A DNA stretch of 64,000 bases from Fonsecaea monophora (Eukaryota; Ascomycota; Eurotiomycetes; Chaetothyriales; Herpotrichiellaceae). The first letter of the stretch is position 1. Each line of letters begins with the position of its first letter. Location of the stretch: the NCBI RefSeq assembly GCF_001642475.1, contig NW_019174006.1:62001-126000 (forward strand), in the 5' to 3' direction. Positions 1-10,693 of the stretch are shown here, one piece after another. The translations under genes were made by a program, and so were the position numbers. Below the pieces are notes generated by a model. It did no database searches, had not been told where the DNA came from, and saw only the letters and a program-made list of their open reading frames with translations.

Positions 1-233
1 TCGACAACGGGGACAACTTGGAAACGCGAGCATTGGATATCCTACCTGCACTGTGAAATGGGTCTTGCCTGCGTTGAGTCGGCCAACGGAGTTATTCTAT
101 CCGCTGCGCTTTAGCGGCTTCAGCGCACGCGACTTCGGACCCTCTCCAACGCATCGCTATGGCATCTGCTATTGACCGGACTGGCTGATCTTCCTGCACG
201 CCACCACTGCAAGCAGAGCCTTGGCAGAGGGCT

Positions 234-1965
234 ATGGCAGAAATGGAATCCAATGCAGGCCAGCGTCAAAAACGGTCCCGTTCCGGCTGTGACGAGTGTC
301 GCCGGCGCCATTGGAAATGCAATGAGGCGAAACCGACATGCTCTTATTGTCAGAGTGTTGGCCGTCCCTGCGTTTACTCCCGCAAGCTCTCTTGGGGCGG
401 ACGTCAGTTTAAAAAGTCCCGTTTCGGGAGGTGTCTGGAATCCGGAGGAGCAAAGGCCGTCAGCGTTGAAGCCTCGAGTCGTAAGTTTTAATGACGAATG
501 TATCGAGTTATCTGGCTCACTTTGACAAAGACCAACTGTCACCGGGTAAGGACTTTATCTATACGTGTTCGCCCAAAGGGACAGACGATATTGCGAGCCG
601 TGAGGGAAGTACATCTGAACTTGGGCATGGATCGTGTGAAAGACCACAGGACGATAACGTGGATTCGACCCTCTGTCTCGAAATCCCTGCAACACCTCAA
701 CCACCAACCCCCGCTCTGATGTTGAGAGAAGAATCCAAGCCGCTATTCGACTACTTCGTCAACCGAGTGACCATATCAATTTCTTGCCACAAAGGAATCC
801 AAGATGAAATCTGCTCGGTCATTGTCCCTATGGCGATGCAGGTTCCTCATCTACTGACCGCCACCCTTGCTCTAGCTGCAGCTCACCGACATACATCCGG
901 CCTGTTTGAAGGCGACTGTCAATTTGAGCTCATGAAGGGGAGCAGTCTGATGCAGTTGAGATCGGCCTTGGACCGGTTCAGCCCGTCCGAGAATGACAAA
1001 GTCCTTGCTACCACACTGCTCTTGTGTCTAGCCGACGTGATATCCCCGGCTACGAGCACGTCGTCATGGAGGCCACATCTGTATGGTGCTGCGACCCTCT
1101 CTGCACAACACAGCCGCTCGAATGGTGCCAGTGTATCATCGATTTCGAGTTTTCTCATGCGGAAATACCGGGCGCTGCAGGCAGTTGCTCTGGCCTGCTG
1201 CTCTAAACGGTTCGAGGCGCAGATACTGACCACGCCTTACGATGAAGACGATGGACGTATTGACGACCTAGCCGGGTACTCTACGACCCTGATGCCGATT
1301 TTAGAGGAGATCAACGACCTGGAGCCACTACGGGAAGACGGTGGTTCTGAATTCTCCTGCGACTCCCCTCCTGGGCCACCACATTTTGATTGCAGCTCGC
1401 CTCTGGAGCACAAATCGCATTTGCTGTTCGACCGCGTCAGAGCACTAATGGCAAAAAGGAACATGTCACGGACGCAGGGTGGTGGTGGTGGGCATCTTCC
1501 ATCATCCGTATACCACGACCTATACCTCGTGGACGAAGCCTACCATCACATGGCACTTCTACAGATCTTTCGCCGTGGATCCTTGTCCGTCCCTCTGCAG
1601 GTGATTGACGACAGCAGACGCTCAATCTTGGACTGTCTTGCCGCTGTGACATATCAATCCGGCCCATGTCCAGGCGTGGCAACGCTGCCACCTCTGTTCG
1701 TGGCGGGCACCCTCTGTACGACCAAATCGGACAGAGACAAGGTGCGCGGCTTGCTGAGGACCATATGGATGCACTATGGGATGGGGAACGTGAAGTCTTG
1801 TCAGACCGTGTTACAGAGGTGGTGGAAGCACCAGGATGAGAGTCTCGCCAAGTCGCGTTTTTCAGAGAGGCTGTATGATTGTCAAGGTAAGATGGACTTT
1901 TGTGTCTCTGCCATGTGTCCAGACTGACCAGGACAGCAGTCGACGATGATGTCCTACCGTATTAA
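234..1965 (+). CDS. Zn2Cys6 fungal transcription factor
   Basis: This is a predicted nuclear DNA-binding regulator. The ATG at 234 opens a Zn2Cys6 binuclear cluster with cysteines at residues 19, 22, 29, 36, 39 and 46, preceded by a basic stretch. I model three exons, 234-480, 531-1886 and 1937-1965, giving 543 residues. Intron 1 (481-530, GTAAGT donor) restores frame exactly. Intron 2 (1887-1936, GTAAGA donor, CTGAC branch) replaces an open-frame tail with a short end, AVDDDVLPY. The middle region, from about residue 155, with its hydrophobic block around MQVPHLLTATLALAAAHRH, resembles the Fungal_trans_2 type regulatory domain. Target genes are unknown; the downstream aminotransferase gene on the same strand is a neighbour only. 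The class assignment is firm, intron 2 is less so. Confidence 0.82.
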
Positions 1966-2619
1966 AAGACGGGGTTCTAGAACAAGTCACTCGGAAAATG
2001 CCCACTTCTCGTGTTCAGGGGTCAGTCTTGTCGGTCGTCGGGTGTAGCAAGCAAGATACGCAGATCTCTGCCATCCGGGACGTGACGCTCTCTCGTTGTG
2101 TGGTTAGCCGGGTATCCAGGCACACAAAAATCGAGATCAATCTAATAAAGATCATTCACAACATTTTACCCCTGTCTGAATATGTACGAGGTAGTTTTGC
2201 GCGGTTGAGCAGTCCGCAATGTCTTTTACCCGGTCACATGATGTAAGATCCAGCCATGTGAGAGCAGCCCCCAGATTAGCGGTCCAATCGCTGAGCCTGG
2301 AAAGCGGCGAGGCTACTAAGCAGGGAGGCCCGGGGTTTTAGTGGCAGTTCCTACCGCCGCAAAGATGTCCGGGCATCACCCAACAACTGGTTGCCCACCA
2401 CCCTTCGTACAGGTCCCCTAAACAAAGTATTTCTGATGCCCTCAACTCCCCTGTGGCGGCGCCCTTTCGTTCTCTAACCAAAGCACCCCAGTGTAAAGAA
2501 CCCTTCAGCCCCGTCTCGCCCATTTACTGTCATACCCACAACACGCGTGGATTCCCACCCAATTTTTTTTTGATTTCCCGCCTTCTTCTCGTGTCAATTT
2601 ATTACTGGAACAGAAAATA
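1966..2619. other. Intergenic, promoter side of aminotransferase gene
   Basis: No gene is visible here. The last 150 bases before the ATG at 2620 are pyrimidine-rich on the + strand, with a run of T near 2563, as is usual for fungal promoters and 5' leaders. Confidence 0.6.
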
Positions 2620-4248
2620 ATGTCGGCCTTGACTCCATCTCTTTATCGTACACAGTGCTTGTCTTCTTCGCTCTTGTCTCCGTTATCGCGTCACAGTCCC
2701 TTAGCACGCACGGCACGCTCATTATCTGCTACTCGCTGCTCCCCCGCACGTCTCGTGCATCGGCATTCGCACGTCCAATCGCCCTCAGCATCCCCCACCA
2801 TCGTTTACAAGTCGACCAGGCTTGCCAGGAAATTTTTCAAGCTGGCTCCCTCTCGCTCACGTCCATATTCCCAAGCCTCAAGTCGTCTGAGCTTGATCTC
2901 ACGACACCTGGAACAACACCAGCAATCCTCCTACCCTCGCATCAACACTCCCTATACGATTGAGCTGGACTCGCTGCCGGCCTCCACAGACGACATTCCC
3001 TACGTGCCGCCAGCACCTCCCGCGGATCTCGCGAAAACACCCTCTCAGATTCAGAAACGTCAACTGTCCACCTCATCCGCCGCCAAAATGTCCTCGCAAC
3101 CTCCTCACCCTTCCCTGCTCATTCCGGGGCCTATCGAAATCACCGATGAAGTCTCCCAGGCCATGAGTCACTATGCGCAGTCCCACGTCGGACAACCATT
3201 TGTCAACACATTTGGCGAAACCCTCACACTATTGAGAGATCTATTCCAAACCAAAAACCCCGGTTCTCAACCCTTTGTCCTGGCCGGCAGCGGCACCTTG
3301 GGCTGGGATCTCGTGGCAGCCAATCTGGTGGAACCCGGTGAAGATGTTTTGGTGTTGCACACTGGTTATTTTGGCGATTCGTTTGCGGACTGCCTGTCAA
3401 CCTACGGCGCAAAGCCCACGCAATTGAAAGCCCCCATTGGGGACAGGCCACAACTGCCCGAGATTGAGGCAGCACTAAAGGAAAAGAAATATAAGGCGGT
3501 GACGGTCACACACGTCGATACCTCGACCGGAGTGCTCTCGCAGATTCAACCTCTTTCCGACCTCATCAGGCGTGTGTCTCCCGAGACGCTTCTGATCGTG
3601 GACGGCGTGTGCTCTGTCGGAGGAGAAGAGATCAACTTTGACAAGATGGACATTGATGTGTGCTTGACCGCATCTCAGAAAGCCATCGGCTGCCCGCCCG
3701 GTCTCTCGATAGTGATGGTGTCGGAGCGGGCCATGAACGTGTACAAGTCGCGCAAATCCAGCCCGGGAAGCTACTATGCCAGTTTCAAGAACTGGACGCC
3801 CATCATGCAAAACTATGAGTCGAAGAAACCCTCGTATTTTGCCACCCCGCCCACCCAGCTGGTCCAAGCCCTCAACACGTCGCTCAAGCAGATCCTCGCA
3901 CAGCCCCTGGAAGCCCGCTTCGCCCAGCACCGCAAGGTGAGCGAATACGTCAAGTCGAAAGTGGCAAGCCTGGGTCTGAAGCAGTTGGCCACGGACCCAG
4001 CCAATGCCGCCAACACCATGACGGCAATTTATTTACCCGAAGGACTCACTCCTCCCGAGATCCTCCCCAAGCTGATGTCCCGGGGAGTTGTCTTCGCCGG
4101 TGGCCTGCACCGGGAGATTGCGGCGAGATACATTCGTTTCGGTCACATGGGTGTCTCTGCCATGGATGAGTCGAGGGGAGAGATCGACAAGGCACTCGAG
4201 GCGTTGAAGGACGGGTTGGCAGAGGTGGCGAGTGCCAAGAGCAAGTAA
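2620..4248 (+). CDS. AGX1: Alanine-glyoxylate / serine-pyruvate aminotransferase with mitochondrial-type extension
   Basis: This is a PLP enzyme of fold type I, class V, which would transfer the amino group of alanine to glyoxylate, giving glycine and pyruvate. The single exon encodes 542 residues. The catalytic core begins near residue 157 and matches the roughly 385-residue length of Agx1. The core shows SGTLGWD (about 224-230), HVDTSTG (298-304), the PLP-phenol Asp in VDGVCSVGG (D328) and the Schiff-base lysine K354 in TASQKAIG. Residues 1-156 are rich in Ser and Arg and poor in acidic residues until about residue 100, with presequence-like cleavage motifs RPYSQASS and RQLSTSS. A second in-frame ATG at 3088, in a good context (CAAAATG), would give a core-length protein without the extension. 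The C-terminus (AKSK) is not a canonical peroxisomal signal. The family assignment is secure; substrate preference is inferred. Confidence 0.9.
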   Translation: MSALTPSLYRTQCLSSSLLSPLSRHSPLARTARSLSATRCSPARLVHRHSHVQSPSASPTIVYKSTRLARKFFKLAPSRSRPYSQASSRLSLISRHLEQHQQSSYPRINTPYTIELDSLPASTDDIPYVPPAPPADLAKTPSQIQKRQLSTSSAAKMSSQPPHPSLLIPGPIEITDEVSQAMSHYAQSHVGQPFVNTFGETLTLLRDLFQTKNPGSQPFVLAGSGTLGWDLVAANLVEPGEDVLVLHTGYFGDSFADCLSTYGAKPTQLKAPIGDRPQLPEIEAALKEKKYKAVTVTHVDTSTGVLSQIQPLSDLIRRVSPETLLIVDGVCSVGGEEINFDKMDIDVCLTASQKAIGCPPGLSIVMVSERAMNVYKSRKSSPGSYYASFKNWTPIMQNYESKKPSYFATPPTQLVQALNTSLKQILAQPLEARFAQHRKVSEYVKSKVASLGLKQLATDPANAANTMTAIYLPEGLTPPEILPKLMSRGVVFAGGLHREIAARYIRFGHMGVSAMDESRGEIDKALEALKDGLAEVASAKSK

Positions 4249-5099
4249 ACGTGCTATCGTTTGGAAGAGCCATAGCATGAAAGGATGGGTCATATGGACT
4301 TCTGAAGTGAGAAACAGGGGGGAGAAAACATCGCAGGTATCGTGCAAACGAGCCCCAAATGAACGTCCTCGAGACGGTGTGGCATGTATTCTTGGTTCAT
4401 TCAAACCAAACCACGACGAGTTGATAGATATCTGGGTCGTGGTCAAAGCCTACCTGGCGCTATATACATACTTACTTAGCCAGGTACCGAGTACATATGA
4501 AGACACCACGTCACACACCACCCTTGACTCTAGAAATAGATGCCAAAAAGCATGTATTTGCCAACTAACCAGGTATGTATAGTAGGTACGTATAGTAAGA
4601 AGGTAGATGGATCCTCGTAGTTCTTTTTGTCTATATCATCACACATGCCTTGATGTCGTTATTACTAAAGTCATTACTTAAGCCACCGCTGTTGGACGAA
4701 GACCAACCAGACCCGTGACATGACATGGCATGGTATGGTATGGTATGGTGTGGTGGATGTGCCTGTTCATCCCCCATTCTCTTTCGATATTCAAAAAAAA
4801 TACACGACTAAACAGGCAGGCAGACAGACAGGTAGGTCGGAGAAATCCTGACTCAACCTGACTCGGCCCAACTCGACTCGACTTCCCGAGACCAGAACGC
4901 CGAGCTATGCGTGAATTCCAATTCGTATCGTATCATAACACATGACCAAGGGAACCAACCGCCTCTATCTTTCTTTTGTCGGTTGTGTATCAAGTCTCCG
5001 GCGCTCTTATCCGATGTGCTGAGCAGGTTAAAGGGCCAAATGTGGCAGAGAAAGGTAACGAGGATGAAACAGATGGTGAAAGATGAAAGATGTAACTTT
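4249..5099. other. Convergent intergenic region
   Basis: This is the 3' flank shared by the + strand aminotransferase and the - strand MFS gene. It holds GTAC- and GTATGTATAG-like simple sequence at about 4460-4600 and the TATGG array listed separately. No coding signal was seen. Confidence 0.6.
4722..4756. repeat. TATGG-type pentanucleotide repeat
   Basis: A short imperfect tandem array of ATGGC/ATGGT pentamers lies in the 3' flank between two convergent genes. It looks like a simple microsatellite without other structure. Confidence 0.8.
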
Positions 5100-7196
5100 T
5101 TAGGCAGAGTCGTTGAAGCGGCTCCGCGAGCGGATCTTCTTACCGTATCGGTAGAAGAAGAATCTACAACACCCAAGAACAACGGTGGTTAGTTACATTT
5201 CTCAGTCCCTGAGTTTATGGGAGGAAAACTTACGGCATAGGGACACAGGCCAAAGCGAGGAAGCCCAACAGTGAAGAGGCCCACTGGTAATTGAGGTTTT
5301 GATACACTGAAGAAAGCATATGTTAGTACTCTGGAAGTTCCATATCATACAAGAAGGAATAGAGAGAGAAAAGAGCGGCGCAGAGTAAAGTAGGCGTCAA
5401 CACTCACTTTGGGTCCCGAAAAGGGGGAATGCGCCCGCAAACAACAGTCGGACGAGACAGTTGGCTGCCACTGCGCTGGCGGCGAAGCCGGGATACTGTT
5501 TGGAACGAATTAGATGCTGGAGGTACTCGGAACGACTAGGTAGAGAAAAGACAACTTACTGCGTCGACAAGAAAGGTCAAGATGCCGGTGAAGGCCAGGA
5601 ACAAGCTATGTGTTGCCAGATGTCAGCAATTGTTTCATTTACCACTTGCGCACGAGGAAAAGGAACCACTTACCCAATGCCGAAGACCGCGCTGCCGATG
5701 ATGGGCACGATCCAATGCACGCTCGAATAAGTCGTCCAGCCGAACCAGAACAAACCAATGGGGACAAGGATGCCCCCGAACATGGCGGGTGGCAAACGAT
5801 ACTCTGGCTCGGGTTTGATGCCGACCTGCCCAGTCTGCTCCTCGAGCTTCTTCACCAGCTTGACGTAGTTCTTGTGCCAGAATGGGTCGGTCAGGACACC
5901 GATGGTGATGCCGATGAGGAGGCCAATGAAGGTCAGCCCAACCTGGTACAGCGAGAAGCCGTGGTTGTTGCCGAAGACGAGCGGGAATGCGCCGAAGAAC
6001 AAATATACTATCCCCAACAGGATGGCAGCGTAGATGCAAAGCAGCAGGCACATGGGCTCAAAGAATAAGAGCTCAAATGGCACAGAGCACGAGTGTATGA
6101 CGGTGCCGAGGATACTGCGGTCGAGTTTCTCAATGGGTGCGTACCACTGGCTATCTCCAGTGTCCTTGCGCTTCTGCTGAGCGCGTTTCTTGAGGAGGAC
6201 TTTGTGGTAGGTCTCGGGCACGAAGAAGATGACGAGGACCAGTAGGACGCCGGTCCAGATGAGGAGCATGTAAAAGGTCCATCGCCTAGCCAATGGTCTC
6301 CAGTCAGCGTTGCCATAAAAGAGAGAAAACGAACAACATACCATGTGGTAAACTGATTGATCAATCCGCCAATTATCGGCCCAAGTGCGGGACCCAGAAA
6401 AGGCGAGGCTGTGAAGATCATCATTGGAAACTCGATATCCTTGGGCTCAAACAGATCGGCCACAGTCCCTGCGGCCACGGCGAGGAACGCACTGCCCGCG
6501 AAGCCGTCGAAGAACCGGCACACAATCATAGTCTGGATGTTCTGGGCCACGGCGCAGGGGATTATCCAGATGAGGAAGAAGAACATGGACACGATGTAAA
6601 TGGGCCTTCGACCGTAGAACTCGGATAGCGGGCCCAGCAGCATAGGTCCAAAGGCTAAGCCCACGACAAACAGAGACAAACCCAGGGTGGCAATCTCTCT
6701 GGAACAATGGAACTCTTTCATGAGCTGCCCATAAGTGGTGGTATAGACGGACGAGGTAAATGTTCTGGTAGGTCTGAGTCAGTAGCTGTAACAGAGCGCA
6801 GGGACAACAGAGCGGTCATCCTACTTACACGCAAAGGGAAGCAACTGAAGTGATCAAAACGATGATCCATTTCCTGGCGACGTTGAAGTTGCGTGGATTT
6901 TCCTTGTCGCCTGGTCCATCCCAGCGAACTTCGTAGGGGGTCGTCTTGATACGTTCCGCCGAATCCTGGTCAGTCTCGTCTCCCTCGACATCGTACACTG
7001 AGTAGCCATCAGTAGCCACGGAGCGTACGCGGCCAACGGTTTGCGACCGTGTAGCTCCTGCCCCCGTAGTAGAGGTGGAGGTTGGGTGAATGGTCTCTGC
7101 TTTTTCCAGGTCGACATTGGACTCGACTGGGGAACCGAGGGTGTTGACACTGGTGGAAGAGGAGGAGGCATCTTGGGGTCTCTCGAGATCAGCCAT
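5100..7196 (-). CDS. MFS multidrug/polyamine-type transporter (DHA1 family)
   Basis: This is a plasma-membrane proton antiporter of the 12-TM DHA1 group, to which yeast Flu1/Tpo-type drug and polyamine exporters belong. I model seven exons: 7196-6829, 6764-6342, 6285-5674, 5605-5560, 5495-5408, 5306-5234 and 5163-5100, which sum to 557 residues with every phase matching. The open frame begins at a GTG (7205), so I chose the ATG at 7196. A hydrophilic N-terminus of about 100 residues precedes the first TM. Motif A appears as GPLSEFYGRRP between TM2 and TM3, and FVPETYHK follows TM6. The end, VPMPFFFYRYGKKIRSRSRF, matches the basic tail of this family. Substrate cannot be read from sequence. 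It is convergent with the upstream aminotransferase. Confidence 0.88.
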
Positions 7197-8463
7197 CTCT
7201 GACACCTTTTGTCTTGTCCTTTCCTATATCACTGTCGGATGCGCCAAAGCCTCTGGAGGATATATTCAAGAGCTTGTCGCAACAAGGGATGTTCTAGGTC
7301 GATGTCGACAGTTGTCAATGTACACAGAACACGACATCGCATCCCAATGCTTGGGAATATATACAGCATTGTCTGCTGCCGCCCTGACAAGCGTGATTCG
7401 TCTATATCTTTACCCAATCTAGCGCCGCGGGCTTCGGGGTTCGGGATTTCTCCAACGACGAAGTCGTGCGCGATTTGCAGCATTCTGGATCCGAGTGTCG
7501 ATTGTTAGTAAGCGCCCAACAGGCCAGTTAGCGACAGGTGGAAGATGTGGGTGAGGATGCGAGGATCTACCTGAGACTAGGGTTTGAGGAGCCAGAGCGG
7601 ACCCAGTCTTCTCGTACTGCTCGTACTGCTCGTACGTCCCCGGCGATTAACCTCGCTCGTAGGAGAAAGTCGGGTTTATGATGGTGTTTCAGTCATTGTG
7701 TCTGTACCGAGTACTCAATGATTCGTAGTTTGCTCCCAGCTCTTCCAGGTACACGGACATCTTGTTGCAGGTGTAGATCTTGGGGTCTCAGGATGATTAC
7801 TACACGTAAACAAGACTCTCTAGTGGTGATTTATCAGCAAAAGTATGCGACGTCCCAGCATCCGCAGAAAACTCACTTTGTCGTTAAGGCTGAGTTTAAC
7901 TCTTGTGGTGTAAGCAAATTGGCGATGGTGTTATTGTCTCTCGGGTCCCAGTGTCGTATGCTCACTGGATCTGAAACCATCCCAAGATCGATGAAGGACC
8001 CATGCCGAGCAGAGTTGAGATCTAGGTACAGATGATAGTTGCTGCTGACCAAAGCATTATTACGTCGTTGTACTGAAGGGGAAGGAAGTTGGTTGTGTGG
8101 AAGCGGGAGTTGATCTTGTACGACGTGATGCAGTACGATGACTACCTCATGAGTGATGCCCGCAACGCCTCCTACGTTGGGTCGGGGTGCTTATCCGCTA
8201 ACGCCTAGCCTCCCTAAGCCTCCTGCGGGCCTATCCAGTCCCGCGGTGCTCAATCCTCCCATTATTGCGTGCGTGGCTTGCATGTCCTTATGGCCACCAA
8301 AAGTCCGTCTGGTCGCACACCATTCCAGAAGGTACAATGTTGTCCGATATCTCCCCCTTGCTGTCAGATATCGTAAACAGGGATTGTCCAAATCAGAGCA
8401 GTCCAGGGAGAGAAAAGGATGGCACCCTCTCCCAGTGCCGCATTTACTAGGACTGCCTCTCTC
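7197..8463. other. Intergenic region without recognised gene
   Basis: This is the promoter side of the MFS gene and the 3' side of the next aminotransferase. A GCTCGTACT unit is repeated about three times at 7611-7634. The stretch 8155-8260 is C-rich with repeated AAGCCTCC/TAGCCTCC words of unknown origin. No convincing coding frame was found. Confidence 0.5.
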
Positions 8464-9681
8464 TCACTTCAGCAATGCCTGCCTGACTATCTTGCCCAAC
8501 CCAGCTAATCTATCCCGTGGCTCGTTCGAGAAGACAATCCGTATATACTGAGATTCTTCATCAGAGCCCCAGCCAACCATCGGGGTGACGCAGGCTCCTT
8601 GTGCCAGGAGTGCTTCAGCGGCAGCATCGGCTCTCCAACCCAGCGTGTCGACGCGCAACAACAGCGACCATCCTCCGCTCGGCTTGCCAACGGGCAATCC
8701 CTCGAGTTCCTTGAGGCACAGATCCCTCCGACATTGCAGTTCGTGAACATAATCGGCAATCGTTGTCTTGGACTTTTGAAGGGCCTCCTTCGCAGCTCGT
8801 TGCGCAATACCTACAGGGACAACAACATTGGCCATTGACACTAAGCCGATATCCTGCATAATGTGCTCGGGACCGACAATCCAGCCTACTCGCCAGCCGA
8901 TCATGCGTAGTTCTTTCGAGGCCGAGCCTACGGTTATGGTCCGATTCGCCATATCGGGCAGGGATGCTGGGTGAATAACCTGCAAGTCGTCGAATAGCAG
9001 ACGCTCCATGGCCGCGTCATATATCAGCAGTATATCATGCTTGACACAAAGCTCAGCAACGAGCAACCAATCTCCCCGGTCGAGGTAAGCGCCGGTCGGC
9101 ATGCTCGGGGACATCAGAAGCATCGTGGTTATCTTGTTGTCTGGCGACTCGACTATTTCTCGCAGCTTCTGCCGGTCCAAGGACCACGATTCTCCCGGAT
9201 GAAAATGAAGGGGGACCAGATGTGGGACTCCCCCAGCGAGCCGGACACGATTGAGCAGTCCCGCGTATACAGGTCCTGTCAAGAGAACACCATCCCCTTC
9301 TTCCACGGTAGCCATAAGGGTGTTGAGTATACCGCTGAGACCCCCCGCCGTGATGATGCAGTTTGCCTCACCATTGTATTTGACCGCGCCTTGGGTCATG
9401 GAACTCACATGCTCAGCGACGGCATTCCGTAGGTCAATCTGGCCGAGGAACGGTAGGTAGCTGTTGTCGTCATCGTTTGTGGCAGCAGCAGAGGTCAGAG
9501 TCTGCACAATGTCATCGGGAGGAATGTCGACGTCAAGATTCTCTAGCCGTAGCAGCTTGTCAGGGAGAGGGCCTTGTTGGGACTGTTTCCCCGTCGCCTT
9601 GACCTTGTCCGCAATGTTGCCCATCTTATCGACCCCTATCCCGTGAAGGGCCTGAACCCTCTTTGGTCGGTTGCGGTTCAT
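8464..9681 (-). CDS. Class I/II fold-type I aminotransferase
   Basis: This is a PLP-dependent aminotransferase of 405 residues in a single exon. The open frame starts at GTG 9687; the first ATG is at 9681. Visible landmarks are YLPFLGQIDLR (substrate-entry region, about 75-85), TAGGLSGI (about 111-118), D222 in IYDAAMERL, the Schiff-base lysine K256 in GSASKELRMIGW, and the following Arg in GWRVGW. Two cofactor-contact positions differ from the textbook family: the N-P-T-G Asn is Met194 (SPSMPTG), and the Tyr usually three residues after the PLP Asp is Met225. The open frame is intact, so this is probably a distinct clade and not a pseudogene. Substrate is unknown; kynurenine, aromatic or N-succinyl-diaminopimelate-like activities are family possibilities. 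It lies between two MFS transporter genes. Confidence 0.85.
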   Translation of the reverse strand: MNRNRPKRVQALHGIGVDKMGNIADKVKATGKQSQQGPLPDKLLRLENLDVDIPPDDIVQTLTSAAATNDDDNSYLPFLGQIDLRNAVAEHVSSMTQGAVKYNGEANCIITAGGLSGILNTLMATVEEGDGVLLTGPVYAGLLNRVRLAGGVPHLVPLHFHPGESWSLDRQKLREIVESPDNKITTMLLMSPSMPTGAYLDRGDWLLVAELCVKHDILLIYDAAMERLLFDDLQVIHPASLPDMANRTITVGSASKELRMIGWRVGWIVGPEHIMQDIGLVSMANVVVPVGIAQRAAKEALQKSKTTIADYVHELQCRRDLCLKELEGLPVGKPSGGWSLLLRVDTLGWRADAAAEALLAQGACVTPMVGWGSDEESQYIRIVFSNEPRDRLAGLGKIVRQALLK

Positions 9682-10693
9682 GTTCACGCGAGATCTGCAA
9701 TACTAAAGAGAGACGTGAGGTGGAGGATTGAAGTTCTTGGAAGTGTTGATCGAGGATCTCGAAGACGTAGGGGAGGTTAATAAGGATAGTAAAAGTTACG
9801 CCCTGTGACATGGTTGGCCATCCGTGGGGCACGCCCAGGAATTGTGAGGCTCAGATCTCTTGGATGCCTTTATCACCTGTAGGGAGTCGAGCAACATTTT
9901 CGCATCACCTGTGGAGAACGTCTGGGTAAAGGCACCCTGAAAATGAAGATATAGCAGGATAGAGAAGTACCTATTGAGGACGTTGCATGCGAATTATTTC
10001 GCAGCCCTGGACCGGTACTTACATAATGCTGGGGTTGCCCGAGCCGCCTAATTTGTCCCTTAGCGTCCACTGGGTGATCGACCGGGACACCCGGTTGACC
10101 TTCAGGCGCCTAATCCTCCAGGCGGGCGGCGCCTAAATTTCAGCTGTTTCGCGTCAAATTGCGCTAACACTGTCACTGGAAGAAAGGCTCCTTAGCTTCC
10201 CGCGTCCCTGAGTAGATAGTCATTGTCAATACAATGAGACATGCATCTACTCGTACCCCTCTTGCTGCATTCTGAGTAAATACAAAGCCCATATGGATTT
10301 TACTCTCTCTTTCATCCTGCCAACTTCATCTGCTGATCAAGGGCTTCATCTCGACGTAGCGACTTGCAAACTCGGTCCGACGCAGATCTCCAGCACAAAC
10401 GAAGAGATGTTACACGGAGCACGGAGCGACGTATTTTGCCATCGAGCGCCTCTCTTGCGTGATGGCCACACCTGCTTTGCCCATCACAAACCACCACAAC
10501 ACGTTCCTTCTTCCTTTCAAGATGCAGTTCTTGATGAAGAATCAGTCCTCCAGACGATGATATGATCGGGACATCTATTTCAAAGAGTAGAGACGGAACA
10601 GGAGATTGATTCCAAAGCAAGAGAAAGAAGCCTGTCCTCGGGCCTGCACGTGACTGACTGGGTGAGCGAGAGAGACGCCTGACGGATCCAGCC
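9682..10693. other. Divergent promoter region
   Basis: This is the shared upstream DNA of the - strand aminotransferase and the + strand MFS symporter. Between about 10040 and 10140 the word GCCTAA recurs three times (near 10045, 10110 and 10131) within GC-rich sequence that also contains CCGGGACACCCGG. No coding frame was recognised. Confidence 0.5.
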
